This document shows positions 39,600-51,900 of a DNA stretch of 64,000 bases, piece by piece. Origin of the DNA: Bemisia tabaci. Lineage: Eukaryota > Arthropoda > Insecta > Hemiptera > Aleyrodidae. The stretch is taken from assembly GCF_918797505.1 (NCBI RefSeq), contig NC_092793.1, positions 46,798,243 to 46,862,242 of the forward strand. The letters are read 5' to 3'. The number at the start of each line of letters is the position of its first letter. The first letter of the stretch is position 1. The notes under the pieces are model-generated. The model did no database searches. It was not told the origin of the DNA and worked only from the letters and a program-made list of their open reading frames with translations. The translations under genes and the position numbers were made by a program.

Positions 39600-39685
39600 T
39601 TATGTTTCAAAACAAATGAGAAGGGGGCGGAAAAATACAGGCGGCCCATGGGCGGCAAGTAGGTAAATCCGGCCCTGTTCCCGGG

Positions 39686-40164
39686 TATCTTGTGCAGAGC
39701 ATTCCGCACACATTGCGTGCAGAAAATTAGACGGGCACTGTAGAACAGAAGGAAAATGACCGCGAAATTGCCGCCTCTACAATTAGACATAAACATAGGT
39801 GCCTGCCATATCAATTGTGTTTTCGCTGATAGCAAAACGATGCTGCGAAGTGTTCTCATCGTCGAAGTTTGTGTCGCGGATTTCAGGGGATCGCGTGCGA
39901 CAGGAAAACCCATTGATTTCATTGGTGGTCAGCGCGTGGACTACAAGTTTGGCCGAAGGGCAAAACCACCGTGGACGCGCCGCGCCGTGCCCGTGAATGA
40001 GGCTTCTGATGAGTTGAGCTTCCTTAGGGGATGTAAAAAATAAAGAATCGATCGACTGGTGTCTAGGGGCTTCTGATGAGTTATTGAGCTTCCTTTCCTC
40101 TTTGGGGATGTCAAAAAAAAAAACAATCGATCGACAAAATCTGTGAATCATGATGCCTAGCTCA
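39686..40164. other. Gene-free spacer
   Basis: A 134-codon minus-strand frame (39783-40187) and overlapping plus frames show no recognisable domain. A duplicated GGCTTCTGATGAGTT motif occurs at about 40001 and 40068. Confidence 0.3.
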
Positions 40165-40720
40165 AGAAAAGCCAGGGTATAGATCAAGGAATGAAAAATT
40201 GTAGGGAAACTCAGGGAATCTGTTCGAAAAACCTGGCATCTTTTCTTCTATTGCCATGAGTCTAATTTCTCCCTTTAACTTCTTTTGAATTTTCTCCAGG
40301 TTATCTTTCACTGCAGTCATTTGCCAATCATTTATTAAAATATAATACTGAGTTTGTTCGTGTGCAAAAATTAATTGTGGTGGAAATTTGAAGTACTTAT
40401 TGTATTAGAGTACATGTTATATGGGACCGGAGTCGCCGCTATTGACCTCTTAGATGACATATTTGGATCCTCAAATCATCAGAATGATAGAGAATTCATC
40501 TTTTATTGACCAGATAATGTACTATCAGGAACATCCTTGGAATTGAAAATTTGAATGTGCGCTGAAGGATTCACGGAAAGATGAAAAGAATTTCGACATT
40601 CATAACTGGAACTCGGGAGAGTTTCATCATTTTTCCCAATAAAATCCGGACCAAGTGCGGGTGAAAACTTCGATTCCTCATCAGAGAACTAGCCTCTGAA
40701 AATCAGGGAAAAATCAGGGG
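40165..40720. mobile_element. Family L repeat, copy 1
   Basis: Shares GACATATTTGGATCCTCAA, TATCAGGAACATCC-TTGGAATTGAAAATTTGAATG and aaa-ctcagggaa motifs with a copy at 59910-60260 in oxidase intron 16. Ends are not clear. Confidence 0.55.
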
Positions 40721-40933
40721 ATGAGCAAATGAGCATGGCCAAGAATTCCAGACACCATGCCAATGAATCGATCGAATGGGTGTCAATCGGTTCACATTTT
40801 TGTTTTTTGATCGCTTAAGATGTGTTGATCGAATCGACTCCGGGTTTTTCAAATCAATTTTCGATTGAGTCGCCATCGATCGATTCACGTTCTTATTTTG
40901 TGATCGATTCATGTCGATTGAATCCATACCCTA

Positions 40934-41001
40934 GGGCAAGGAAATTGCTCAGTCAGCCGTTTGTGCCGCAAATGACGGCTCACTGAGCAGTTTCCTTACC
41001 C
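40934..41001. repeat. Hairpin with 25-base stem
   Basis: GGCAAGGAAATTGCTCAGTCAGCCGT pairs with ACGGCTCACTGAGCAGTTTCCTTACC across a short GC-containing loop. Confidence 0.6.
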
Positions 41002-41903
41002 CCTCCACCCCCCTCCCCCTCGGCCTGAGTTTGAGTTTACTTTATTTTTCTCCAGAGAGAGCGTCTCAATCTCAATCTCTTTCGCTTTATTACTTGCAAG
41101 GACGTTGTCATGTCGTTTGAAAAAGTAGGGCAAATTACATCGAAAATCTCTGCAATCGCGTGAACATAGCGAGTTCGAGCTCATTACTTATGGGCACCGA
41201 TTTATCTAAATTAGAATAATTGAAAGAATAAATACTTTTTATGGTATCGGAGGGTGACAAAGTCTGTAGAGTCAAAAACAACCTGGAAAAGTCAAGGAAT
41301 AAATTTTGATGCGGAACTTGGGGGAAATTTTCCAGCCGACACATTCATCTTTTCAATTTCAAGAAACTGCACGCTTAAAATTTTCTGTGATAAATAATTT
41401 TCTGAGAAATCATGTCGGGTGAAAGAAGCATTGAAAAGTCAGGGATTTTTTTTCAAAATCCCAGAAAAGCCAGGGAAAAATCAGCAAATTTTGAGGACCA
41501 TTGAAACTTGTCACTCTGAATAATTTCTCCTTGTTCTTCCTCCTTTTTCTCTTTTTTTTTCATGGTAATTACGAGCAGATTTTCATTTTAGATGCTCTTA
41601 AAGTATCCTCAGTTTTCTGCCTCAGCTACAAAGATTAATGTCTTGGGGGGGGGGATACAAGTTAGTTCGTACAAGCCAAACTCTATACCGATACAACTGT
41701 TCGGTTTGTTAGAGCGAAATTTAGGTTCGTAGGAAGGAACATTCGGTTCGCGAGACCGACCTCCTCGGTTGAACCGAACTGATAAAAAAATTGCGTTTGC
41801 CCGAATCGAACGTTCAATCCTATGAACCGAAATTTCTCGTATGTAGATCGAGTGGTTCGATCTATATGGAACACCCAACGTTCAGATCATGCAATGGAAC
41901 TTC

Positions 41904-41971
<68 letters not shown>

Positions 41972-42810
41972 CGGTGTGCTGCATCTTTTTTATTTTCGAA
42001 AATGTTTGCAGTGTGCTAAATCCAGTAGTTCTGCGGAATGGTTATTTAATCCTGAGATATGACAAGCACGGGTCGTATGACACAATTGCACGAAATCGCA
42101 AAATAGTATGACAGTAAAAAGGAAGGAACCACGCAACTCCTCGAGAGTAACCGTCTCCTCTAATTATATAGCCAAACAATAAGTACCTATTTCCGAGCGG
42201 TTACTTAGTCGATGATATATTCATCAGTCGCTATGCACTCATTCTTGTCGGAAGCAGGAAGCACTTTTACTAATGAAAAACCAGCGTTTATTCCGAAATT
42301 CATACTTAATACGAACATCGAGACGTGTATTTTACCTCCTTTCCGCGTATTTCGAAATATTATGCATTTACGAAAAATTAAAGGCAGACTTATTTTTCTC
42401 TCACGCGAGGTAATGCGCGAGTATCATTAAGCACCTATTTTGGCCAAAAAATGTGACACAGCAGGGCAAAATATGCCTTAGCCGTCTCAAGGTGGCAATT
42501 CGCATTGCACCGCACATCAAAAAACACCGACTTGCGGTTGGGGTAAAAAACATTTTCGATCTATCGCTTGCTAGTTCAATCACATCCAAAATTTTGCTAC
42601 ATCAGAGCAGAAAAGAGCCAAGTCTCTTCAGCCTTTGCCAAATTTCGTCGATTTTTTTTTCGTAGCAGAGCGGTTCTATAGGTTCTTTTGAAAATGTTGG
42701 AGCATTTGCTTCACATCGCAGTGAGAATTGCCTGTAATTTTCCAAAGAATCCATACTACCATCTCCCCCCCCCCCCCCCCCAAGTAGACCTTTCCATGAC
42801 ATTCGAGTAG
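41002..42810. other. Gene-free spacer with gaaccgaa-type repeats and poly-T
   Basis: Short inverted and direct motifs of the kind TTCGGTTCG/GAACCGAA occur at 41660-41870. A 64-T run occupies 41906-41969. A C run is at about 42766-42781. No supported gene. Confidence 0.35.
41906..41969 (+). repeat. Poly-T tract of 64
   Basis: 64 consecutive T, the longest homopolymer in the window. Confidence 0.95.
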
Positions 42811-42920
42811 GTTGTTTTAAAAAGGGAGCAAGTCCATTTTTCCATGAGCTCTGACTCGCATAAAAGGACATGCTAACTAAGATACATCGAGGAATGGACC
42901 TGCTCCTTTTTGAAAACAAC
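42811..42920. mobile_element. 110-bp short foldback
   Basis: GTTGTTTTAAAAAGGGAGCA and TGCTCCTTTTTGAAAACAAC are inverted ends, with AGTCCATT / AATGGACC inside. Confidence 0.65.
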
Positions 42921-43464
42921 TGATTCATCTATTTAGCAATGGTTGATGTGATTTAGGTTCCTTTCTGCCTAATGCAGTCAAAATTCAATGACATAGGTAC
43001 CTAGCGATCTCTTTCAATGGCATCAATGAGAATAAGTTGATACAAACCCAACACGTCACTTTTCTAAGACACAGCACTTTGTGAGAAGCGTTCTTTAAAA
43101 AAAAAATAATGCATGCAAGACGCACCGATCTGTTACAAAATTTTTTGATAACGTAACAGACCCTACTCACAATCAGTGACAAAATGAATGAAGCTTCATT
43201 TAAATTCTGTAACTCCCATCCTCTAATTTTACTGATAATGAGCGACTCCTATCTCCTCACAATTTTGAACTTGTGCTGCGCAGAACCACTTACCAACTGG
43301 CACACGCAGCGCGTCAAGCTCAGCGTTTCGTTCGGTTGAAATTTATCACGAAAGTTAGATTTTCTCTTTTATAACAATTTTAATTGCCTCTGAAAGTTCG
43401 GACAACATACCGAGTCTATCATTGATCATGACTGATGAAAAAATTAGGTATATAATAGGTCCTA
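42921..43464. other. Gene-free spacer
   Basis: No supported gene or element. Confidence 0.4.
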
Positions 43465-43590
43465 TTGAGGCGGGGGGACAATAAATATCTCCTTGAGGGG
43501 GGGGGGGGGGGCAGCACTCCCTCCTCCCAGCTACAGCTCCGTCTCTTTTATTTTCTCAGCTCCATATTATCAGCAACAGCAACTCACAAT

Positions 43591-44170
43591 TGGACCACAT
43601 TTTTAATATGAAACTACAATCTCTGACTCACATATTTTACCTATCTGCGTAAGGAAACTAAAGGCACATATCGACGGTGAAACTACCAAACCACGTATCT
43701 CGTTTGCGGTGTTTAAAAATCTACGCTCACATTTTATTTTTTTGAAGTAGACCAAATCAATATCATTCCTTGAAATTTTCACGGAATTTTCTTCGCACAA
43801 AGAGGAAAAATCACAGAAATTTTCAAGACTGGATGTTAAGTAGTTTTTCATTTAAAAAATAAAGTATGACGGGAAGTCTGCAACGTCGCAAACCGAGATA
43901 CGTGGTTTGGTAGTTTCACCGTCGATATGTGATTTCTCAAATGAGCCAGGTTTATTTCTGCACTTATGTGATTTCTCAAATGAGCCAGGTTTAATTCTAG
44001 TTTTTTCTAATTTTGAAACGCGGTCCAATTGAACTACATTTTGCAATTAGGAACTACAGTTTTGGCCTATTTTAGAAACAACATAAACGCCACTGGTTCC
44101 CTTACGCAGATAGGTGTTTTTATATTTGAGGCAGAAATTTTCGTAGTTCCTTATCGTAAAATGTAGTTCA
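43591..44170. mobile_element. Family P element, long form, carrying a family O copy
   Basis: Outer inverted ends TGGACCACATTTT and AAAATGTAGTTCAA; both arms contain CACCTATCTGCGTAAGG or its complement. Inside is a family-O foldback (43667-43929) and a direct repeat TGTGATTTCTCAAATGAGCC (about 43928 and 43967). Confidence 0.65.
43667..43929. mobile_element. Family O MITE, complete
   Basis: CATATCGACGGTGAAACTACC and its exact complement form the ends; next inside are CACGTATCTCGTTTGCGG and CGCAAACCGAGATACGTGG. 263 bp. Related copies lie in Rap1 intron 2 and oxidase intron 13. Confidence 0.8.
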
Positions 44171-44357
44171 ATTATTATGAATCACAAAGAATGAGGAAAT
44201 TAAGTATATTGTATTTCCACTATGGGAAGGAGGAAGGGATATCTCCTTGGGGGGCGCCAACTCCCCCTCCCCTCTTGTTCAACTACAGCCCTGCCTCTTT
44301 TATCCCGCTAAGTTTCATGTTATTGTTAACTGAGCGGCGCGACAAATGTCTCACAGG

Positions 44358-44504
44358 TGGACTGAATTTTGCAATTAGGAGCTACAATTTCTGGCTCGGT
44401 TTAGGAACAACGTATGTACCTACCATCTGTTCCTGAATGCGCACAAGTCCTCTTCCGGACGAGTCAGAAATTGTAGTTCAGCACCAATCGCAAAATTTAG
44501 TCCA
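44358..44504. mobile_element. Family P MITE, short copy
   Basis: TGGACTGAATTTTGCAATTAGG and AATCGCAAAATTTAGTCCA are inverted ends; inside are CTACAATTTCTGGCTC and GAGTCAGAAATTGTAG. The sequence just upstream (44225-44357) repeats that upstream of the long P copy (43470-43590), so a larger unit was duplicated. Confidence 0.75.
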
Positions 44505-44651
44505 GCTGGCCGCACGGCATAAAATTCCGCGGTCCACACCCGCCATTACCATTCCACCACGATCATCTCACAATGATTATTGATAGGTTGACTCTCGAGT
44601 CAGTTTATGTCTATCGCATCGGAATCGGCCCGAGGGCAACTCGTGGGACGC

Positions 44652-45159
44652 GCGGCCGCACAGTGGATCGAGTCAAGTAGAAAGGTCGGACATGGAATTT
44701 TTGACTAAATCTGCAAATTCTTATATTCATTTCGTCACATTTTAAATTGCAAGGGGTGCTTGTAGAAGAAAATTTATCGAGGAAACCAATTGAACCACTT
44801 TTAGAACCTCAAAGTTCTGTATAAACGGAGTTATAACAGGGTGTCTAGCATCAGGAATTTTGACCGATCAGGAAAAAATCAGGAAAATCGGAAAAATCGG
44901 ACGTTTTATCAGGAATTTTTCTCACTTAGCCAGAAAATTTAGTTTCCGCATGCATTTATGCAATAAATATAGTTATTACGAGAAAAATATCAGCAATTTT
45001 CAAAATGAGAAAATCAGGAATTTTTTATAAAATATCAGGAAAAATCAGGAAAAAATCAGGATTTTTCAAAATTAAAAAATACTAGACACCCTGTATAAGC
45101 GTTTAAGTTTTCAACTTTTGTCCAAGCTCTCCTATGGACTCGATCCACTGTGAGCCGTC
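44652..45159. mobile_element. Family B MITE, interrupted by element C
   Basis: GCGGCCGCACAGTGGATCGAG to GGACTCGATCCACTGTGAGCCGT. About 246 bp once the C element and its duplication are removed. It ends about 260 bp before the oxidase start codon. Confidence 0.85.
44837..45093. mobile_element. Family C MITE with 5-bp target duplication
   Basis: 257 bp, termini CAGGGTGTCTAG and CTAGACACCCTG, flanked by TATAA on both sides (44832-44836 and 45094-45098). Intact family-B copies have this site once (GAGTTATAAGCG). The interior is a series of TCAGGAAAAATCAGG motifs. Confidence 0.9.
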
Positions 45160-45419
45160 ATAAAAACCGATCGCCTCTCTCGATTGGATCCCGACCCACG
45201 CTGTTACGTCACTGCGTCGCCGCTGATTTTAGTCTCCAACTGTTCTGCATCCAGTGATCCGGTGTCCATCAACGCAGTCTCCGTCCGGCGATCTAACCCA
45301 CATCGTGAGGCACCTCGTGAGTGACCGTCCTCAGTGCTCGTTTATAGTGGAAGTTTGGATACCATACACAACTCGCCGTTTTTTTTTGCTTTTTTTGGAT
45401 GAAGTGATCCCATCCGGAG
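45160..45419 (+). promoter_or_regulatory. Likely 5' leader and promoter area of the oxidase gene
   Basis: The stretch between the end of a family-B element and the ATG has no recognised repeat. It contains insect initiator-like TCAGT at about 45331 and CCAGTG near 45252, and a possible donor (GTGAGT) near 45319. No clear TATA box is seen. A transcription start here is inference only. Confidence 0.3.
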
Positions 45420-48341
45420 ATGAAAGGATCCGAGGTCGCTCTAACTATCAACGGAGTGCTGTACAAAGGTGCCCATAATATTGTTTTACCTAAACTGACG
45501 CTTTAAAAAATTAAAACTCTCCAAATTTTTCAATTCGGAACTAAGATTTCTAGCTCATCCGTAAAAACACTCATGTGCATAGGGAAACTAATATCACACA
45601 CGTTCTTTCTGAGGCTGGGGCTTGGAGGGTTTTTCGAAAAATTGAGGTATTAATTTTACTTCAAGGAAAATTAGTCCTAATGCGTAATCTGTGAAAAGTT
45701 CGCTCTCAAATTCCAATTTTTAAGTATCATAAGGTCAGTTTGAACTTTTTTTCTGCCATAGAATCCATGTAATTTCGAAACTTCAAACTCGTATTTCTCG
45801 AAGTAGCAAAAATTGCACTTATGCCTTTTATCCTCCAAGCCTCTTGATCGCAAAATTTAATCCAACTGGCGCTGTAAAAATTGCTCTTAAACTGAAACAT
45901 TTTGTCAACCAGCTGCGAAATGTGTACATGCTTTGTGAGAACGTGGTTCTATCAAATGATGACTTTTTCCACGGATCATTCTTTTATTTTCCCTAATAGC
46001 ATTGTTCTGATTCGTTTTTAAATGTTTGAAGCCGTTTGAAACTTATTAGACTCGCCCCTAAGCAAAGGTATGGGGCGTCTCAGCGGGGTCAAATAAACCA
46101 ACGGAACATAAGGTCAACGCCTTCAGTTTTTGGGTAGGCAATCAGTGTTGCAATTTGACCAGGCCTGTCAATCTTGCTTTTTACGAAATAATGCATCGTT
46201 TTGCAGTACCTATGAGCATTATTCGTGGTGGTGTGCTAAACAGGAAGGGAAGGGGAAGCATGCGTTTATTGCGTTGAGCCATCTAAGTAATTGGATTTTT
46301 TTCTTTTTTTGATGGAGGGGGCGGGGGGAGGAAAGGAGAAGCGGGGTCTTTTCCACTCCGCATCGTCAATTCTGAGAATATATTGAAGAAGTACTTATTG
46401 CATAACAGTGTGGTTGCGTTTTTCCTCTTATTTGAGTGAAAATCTGATATTTGTAGAAGGGTAGGGGGATTTAAATCGACCATGAATAATTTTTGAGCTC
46501 TAGCTCGGTAGTTATTTATTACCGGACTTATAACTTATGGACGACGACTTATCATCGGACAAAAATTACTAAGAATTTAATCTAAGTTAAAACTAATAAT
46601 TTAAAAAAGTTATTACAAAATGTAACCATTCTTTAAAGTATTTACCTAGTCTTCATAAAAAGAAAGAGGATGAAAGAGAGTAGACATCTTAATGAGTCTA
46701 CAATTGATTTTTAATATTTTTTGCCTTTTTTTCAAAGTACCCTCAAAAGTACCTAAAAATTACTCAAAAGCTGGAATAATACACAAACCATCGAATGATG
46801 TCAATTTTTCCCCCTCCCTCCTTGAGATAGAAAAGGCTGCTTTTGCAACATTTTCTATCACAAAATTAATGTGAAGTTTTTAAGGCCACCAAATTTCAGT
46901 ACAAAATCTTAGTGATGTAATGCTATTAAAAACTCTCAAGTTTGTTTTTGTTATTGACTTCACGGAAACTTCAAACATACGTATCCTCGCGATTGTATTC
47001 ATAATTGAGTAATATAATACAATTGATTTTCTCAAATTTAAAAATTCTCAAGGAACCTCTCTACTCAAACCGAGGACAAGACTCAAACAAGAAGGCTTTG
47101 TCTCTCGATTTTGTATCTACTTTATTCACATCTTTTTGATCATTCTTGAAATATTTTTCATCCAACAGTTCCAGAATCCCTACCGGCGGACACTACGCTC
47201 AATGAATTCATTCGGACAGCAGCCCACCTCAAAGGCACAAAATTCATGTGCTTGGAGGGTGGCTGTGGTGCCTGCATAGTCACAGCCAAGAGGAAAGATC
47301 CTGCCACTGGAAAAGACTTGATTTTTGCAGTAAATTCGGTAAAAAAATGTTTTCCTTTTCTTTTCTCTCAGTTTCAAACAAACCCATATTTCCAACTCAA
47401 ATAATAAAAACAATATGCAACATTTACACCAAAAAGTACTCCCCCCCCCCTCTCTCAGTTATGGTTAAATGATCTCTTGAATGTCATTTTCTCCAGAGTG
47501 CAATCCCCTTATTCTCTTCCTCTCTCAATAGTTTTTGTGAATATCAAATACATTTCCTACCGTGAGTAGTTAATTTTCTTTTAATTATATTTTCTCTCTT
47601 AGTACAAATCTATTCATTGAAGACTGTTAGGTACTTAACTCGAAATAGAAAATTACTAGACCATTGAAGAGAGAAAAAAAATTACCATTTTTCACCCAAA
47701 AATTTTTCATTCCCTAGCTTCTTGCTTTTGGACGAGCAAGTTGAGAGATAATTTTTCATGTGTCTGCACGCAAACAGGAAAATAATCAAATAAACACCTG
47801 AATTTACCCGATAATTACTTATTTGTTTCTTGCAGTGCTTAACACCCATTTTTGCTTGTCATGGGTGGGCCATCACAACTGTTGAGGGAATTGGCAGTAA
47901 AGCAACTGGCTACAATAAAGTTCAATCTCGTTTGGCCAGTTTCAGTGGAACACAATGTGGTTATTGTTCGCCTGGAATGGTTATGAACATGTACAGGTAC
48001 GTAAGTATAGGTATACCTCTCAACATTTCTTATTCATTTTTTACCCGTACGGTCATTTCCAAACAAATTTCTTGATGCTTTGCTTTGATGGGAAAATTCA
48101 ACTAAAGTCAAAGAAAAAGAATGAAACAGAATGGAGAGAAATGATGAGTCTAAGACATGGCAAATGTAAACATTCAGATATAGACCGTAAGTATCATTTA
48201 GGTAGAGACAGCAGTGAAATGTATCATCACCGTAACAAACAGAACAAGTAAGTTCTAATTTTTCTCAACCAATCAAGAGATTTGACATTAGAAGTAGAAA
48301 CTGAATTTAGTGCTTCTAATGTAAGTAACTGCTGCTGTATT

Positions 48342-48375
<34 letters not shown>

Positions 48376-48962
48376 CTGTCACGAAAAAAAATTCCTCTCT
48401 CCACGTAGCACAGGTTGCATGAAAATTCCATTAGACTAAAATTATTTCCATTGTATTACGGTGTTGTATAATTGTATATGTTGTCCATTCACTAAATGGA
48501 GGGGTTCCTCTTATTGAAATTGATCGCAATGAAAATAAAATAAGTTAAAATTTCTTTTGCATTGCAATTACCTTGTAGGTTCATTTTTATTGCATGTCTC
48601 AAAGCAAAATGCTCAATGTAAGTATATATTTATAATGCCCTGATGCTCAATTAAATAAGTCACAAATCGATTGGATTTCCATTTTCAGTGAAGAACCGTT
48701 TTTCATTTTAGAATATGAAGTTATGAGTCACTTGAAAAATTCTGTTGTTTTTGTCTGTCATGAAATAGAAGTTTCATCATTTTACTTTCTCAATTACAGT
48801 CTGATGAAAGGAAACGAGCAAGTTACAATGAAAGCAGTCGAAAATTCTTTTGGTGGCAACATCTGTCGCTGCACCGGTTACCGACCCATTCTTGATGCTT
48901 TCAAGTCACTCTGTACCGACTCGCCGAAAGATTTCTATCCAGATAAATGTGCTGACATTGAG
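45420..48962 (+). CDS. Oxidase exons 1-4: the two 2Fe-2S domains
   Basis: Exons 45420-45468, 47169-47338, 47836-47996 and 48800-48962 encode residues 1-181. The plant-ferredoxin-type cluster ligands are Cys44, Cys49, Cys52 (in CLEGGCGAC) and Cys74. The second, helical cluster has Cys114 and Cys117 (QCGYC) and Cys149 and Cys151 (ICRC, followed by TGYRPI). Each sits exactly one residue beyond the bovine XDH ligands, so both clusters should be intact. Exon 1 encodes only 16 residues and the split Val17; intron 1 (45469-47168) is about 1.7 kb. Confidence 0.93.
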
Positions 48963-51900
48963 GTAATAGAGCTATTTTAGATTGTGCGTAGCCCTCTGAG
49001 TTGTAAAAACTTACATTATCTTTGTTTAAGTAAGAGAGACCCAATTAAGATAAGACCAAATATTATGTTTACAAATTGCAAGATATGAGTGGTGGGACAC
49101 TTTCAGTAATAATAGTGATGCTCTAATGCAACATTTTATCGCACCTGAAATGATGTAGTACCTATTTTCACCTCTTGAAAGAGTGAATAGGTAAATGCTC
49201 TCATGTTGATTGAATTCATGAGATAGTGTTATTTTTAATTGCTCCTGAATAAAAAGTCAAACAATAGAGACTATTCTCTTTTTTGGGCCATGATGCATCT
49301 AATTGAAGTATGTAAAAGTTATTCAGGGTGTCTACCATCAGGAAAATATCAGAAACGTTGATGTCATCAGGAAAAATCAGGAAAATTAATCATGGATAAA
49401 AAAATTCCGAGTTCCGAGTAGGGTTTTTAAACTCAAATTATTGGGCGCAAACAATCAGGAAATTTCATTTATATGATCAGGAAAATCCATAATGAATTTT
49501 TGGTAGACACCCTGCTATTTTTTCCTTGCAAAATTTCCTGCAAAATTTCCTTGCATTTTTTTCAGGATTTTCCAAAAGTTTGTCCCAAAACGGCAGAAAT
49601 TTGCACGAAAATTTGCAACGACAAGAACCGTTGCCATACAGATGAGCACTTCAACGAGGAATATGACTTCCTTTATGTTGATAACTTAGCCCTCTCGTTA
49701 GCAAACAATACTAAATGGTACAAAGTTGATGGCAAGAAAGAAATCTTTGAGATTTTTGACATGATTGATGATCCTCAATCTTATCAGCTGGTTGCAGGGA
49801 ACACTGCACATGGTAAGAATTTAACTGCGGAATTTTCACTCATAAATGTTGCCCTTGTTGCTGAGGTATGATCAACTTTTTAATGCTGTGAGGAGCATAA
49901 TCTTATCAGAAAATTTATATAATTTTGTGATTCTGTAGAGAAAAGCAGCAGGATTTTTTGTAACTCTGTGAAATGGGAGAATGAAGGTATTTTTATTCAT
50001 GAACCTTGATAATGACAAACTATGCTGAGTTTATCAAGAATGCACGGAGTTGCATCAGGTTTGAACTGAAAAAATGAAGTTTGAAGTTTTATTCCTCCAT
50101 AGGACTCAATGTTGAGGACAAAGTTGAAAGACTGTTGTAAGTTCAAAATTTTTTTCTGCAACTTTGAATTTTTGACAGGAAAAAATTTATGACAAGTCGA
50201 GTTCTACATCGCTCCCATTTTTATTATTTTCCAAAATGCGACTTGATACTTTTCTGTGTTGCTCGGTCCAGTTTGGTCCAATGCGAGACAGGAGACAAAT
50301 GCCTTATTGTAAATGTTGCATTTTTTCCCTAAGCTCTATCCATTATTCAGATCAATTTAAATAAAGACCGAAGATTTTGTCAAATGGCTCTCTGTCATTT
50401 CTCACTGATTCCATGTAGATCTTTGTAGGCAAAGAAATGATTTTTCTTCTTTCTCTCTTTTTCTTTCTTTCTTTCTGTCTTTCTTTCTTTAACGTTGGGT
50501 ATCAGTATTGAGCTGACCCCAGGGGTTGCCTTTCGGCTGCTTTGCGGCGTTATATCTGTTTTTTCATTTCAAAACTTTATCTGTCAACTGATTGACGAGG
50601 GCGGATGACCATGGATGGTGTCTGAGCGTTGGACTGATCAGATCTCTTTCTTTTATATTTGCATAAATTGTTTTTTATTCTGGTAGTGTTCCATAAGCAT
50701 GACTCATCAAAACCTCAACTAGCTTCTATTGAAATTCAGGCTCTCTTACTTCAAACCTTAAACTGATATTATCCCGGTTAAATTTGATATTTTGAGTGTT
50801 TTTGCGCCAAAATGAGTGTTGAACTCTCCCTTATAAGCATAGTAGTGTCAATAATTCAAATTTGAGTTTTAATCGTAACCTCCTATAAATACACCCTGCA
50901 CTCAAACCTTATCCTCTAGTTTGGATTAGAGAGAAGTTTCCCATCCTGCTCTACTATAAATAAAGTTCACTTTGTTTTCTTTCTCTTCTTCCATAATATT
51001 TCAGTGTCATTCCTGTTATTTTTCTAGGTGTCTATCGCAACAGTGATTTTGATTTCTACATCGATATCAACAGTGTAGCTGAACTATCAGACTGGAATCT
51101 TCAGGATAACGCCCTGAATCTTGGTGCCAATATTACTTTAACAAAAGCAATGAGCATTTTTGAGAGTGTGTCGAAGAAGTATCCCAAATTTAGTTATCTG
51201 AAAGCATTTGCTGATCACATTGATTTGATAGCTAATGTGCCTGTCAGAAATGTAAGTATAACTAATGTGTCATAACTCTTCAATAATTATAATTGCTTAC
51301 AGGAATCCATGAAGTTCCAAAGCACGGAAAATTTTTTGATCCGACCTTTTTCGCTCATGGTTCCATGGTTTCATCAATAAAATCCTGACATGTATGTGTA
51401 TGAAAATTGGTAAAATCTTAATTGTGGAAACTTAACCTTTTTTGTTTGCAGTATTTGTATCTTATATCATAGTCTGTACTTTGAAGTAATTTTATGCTTC
51501 AATATCACATTAGACCTTATCCATGAACGGGCATTTATAAGACAACTTTGCCTTGTTTTCAGGTTGGAACTCTGGCTGGCAACTTGAGCATCAAGAATCA
51601 ACACACTGAATTTCCATCAGACATCTATCTGATGTTCGTTACAGTCGGTGCCATGTATACCTATGGTGAGATTTTCTTAAGAATATTGGTCTCATTCTAG
51701 ATAAATGACATTAGCATGTGACGCAAATTATACTGTAAACTGAATTATAACTGTCTTGGATGTTGGTATACAGGTTGAGATAGGCAGACTGTGTCATTGA
51801 GATTCCACCATAAAATATTAAATGAGATGTGGATTTCTTTCAAGCATTTACATGAAACATCAGTGAAACTTCATGTTTGAAATCTCAGTGCAGCAATTTT

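Larger units (their letters stand above)
38704..39677. mobile_element. hAT-like element R with 8-bp target duplication
   Basis: 974 bp with termini CAGGGCCGGATTAA and TAAATCCGGCCCTG, followed inward by matching ATGGGCCGC-type arms. Perfect TTCCCGGG duplications flank it (38696-38703 and 39678-39685). It carries a tandem minisatellite (39006-39240) and an uninterrupted family-H copy (39317-39599). No transposase ORF, so it is non-autonomous. Confidence 0.9.

Noticed and set aside
39783..40187. 134-codon minus-strand frame
   Set aside because: No recognisable domain, overlaps equally long plus-strand frames, and lies beside element R in gene-free DNA.
49473..49565. Upstream extension of oxidase exon 5 into an open frame from 49473
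   Set aside because: The first part is within the family-C element; the protein matches the oxidase family only after the acceptor at 49564-49565, and exon 4 joins there in phase.
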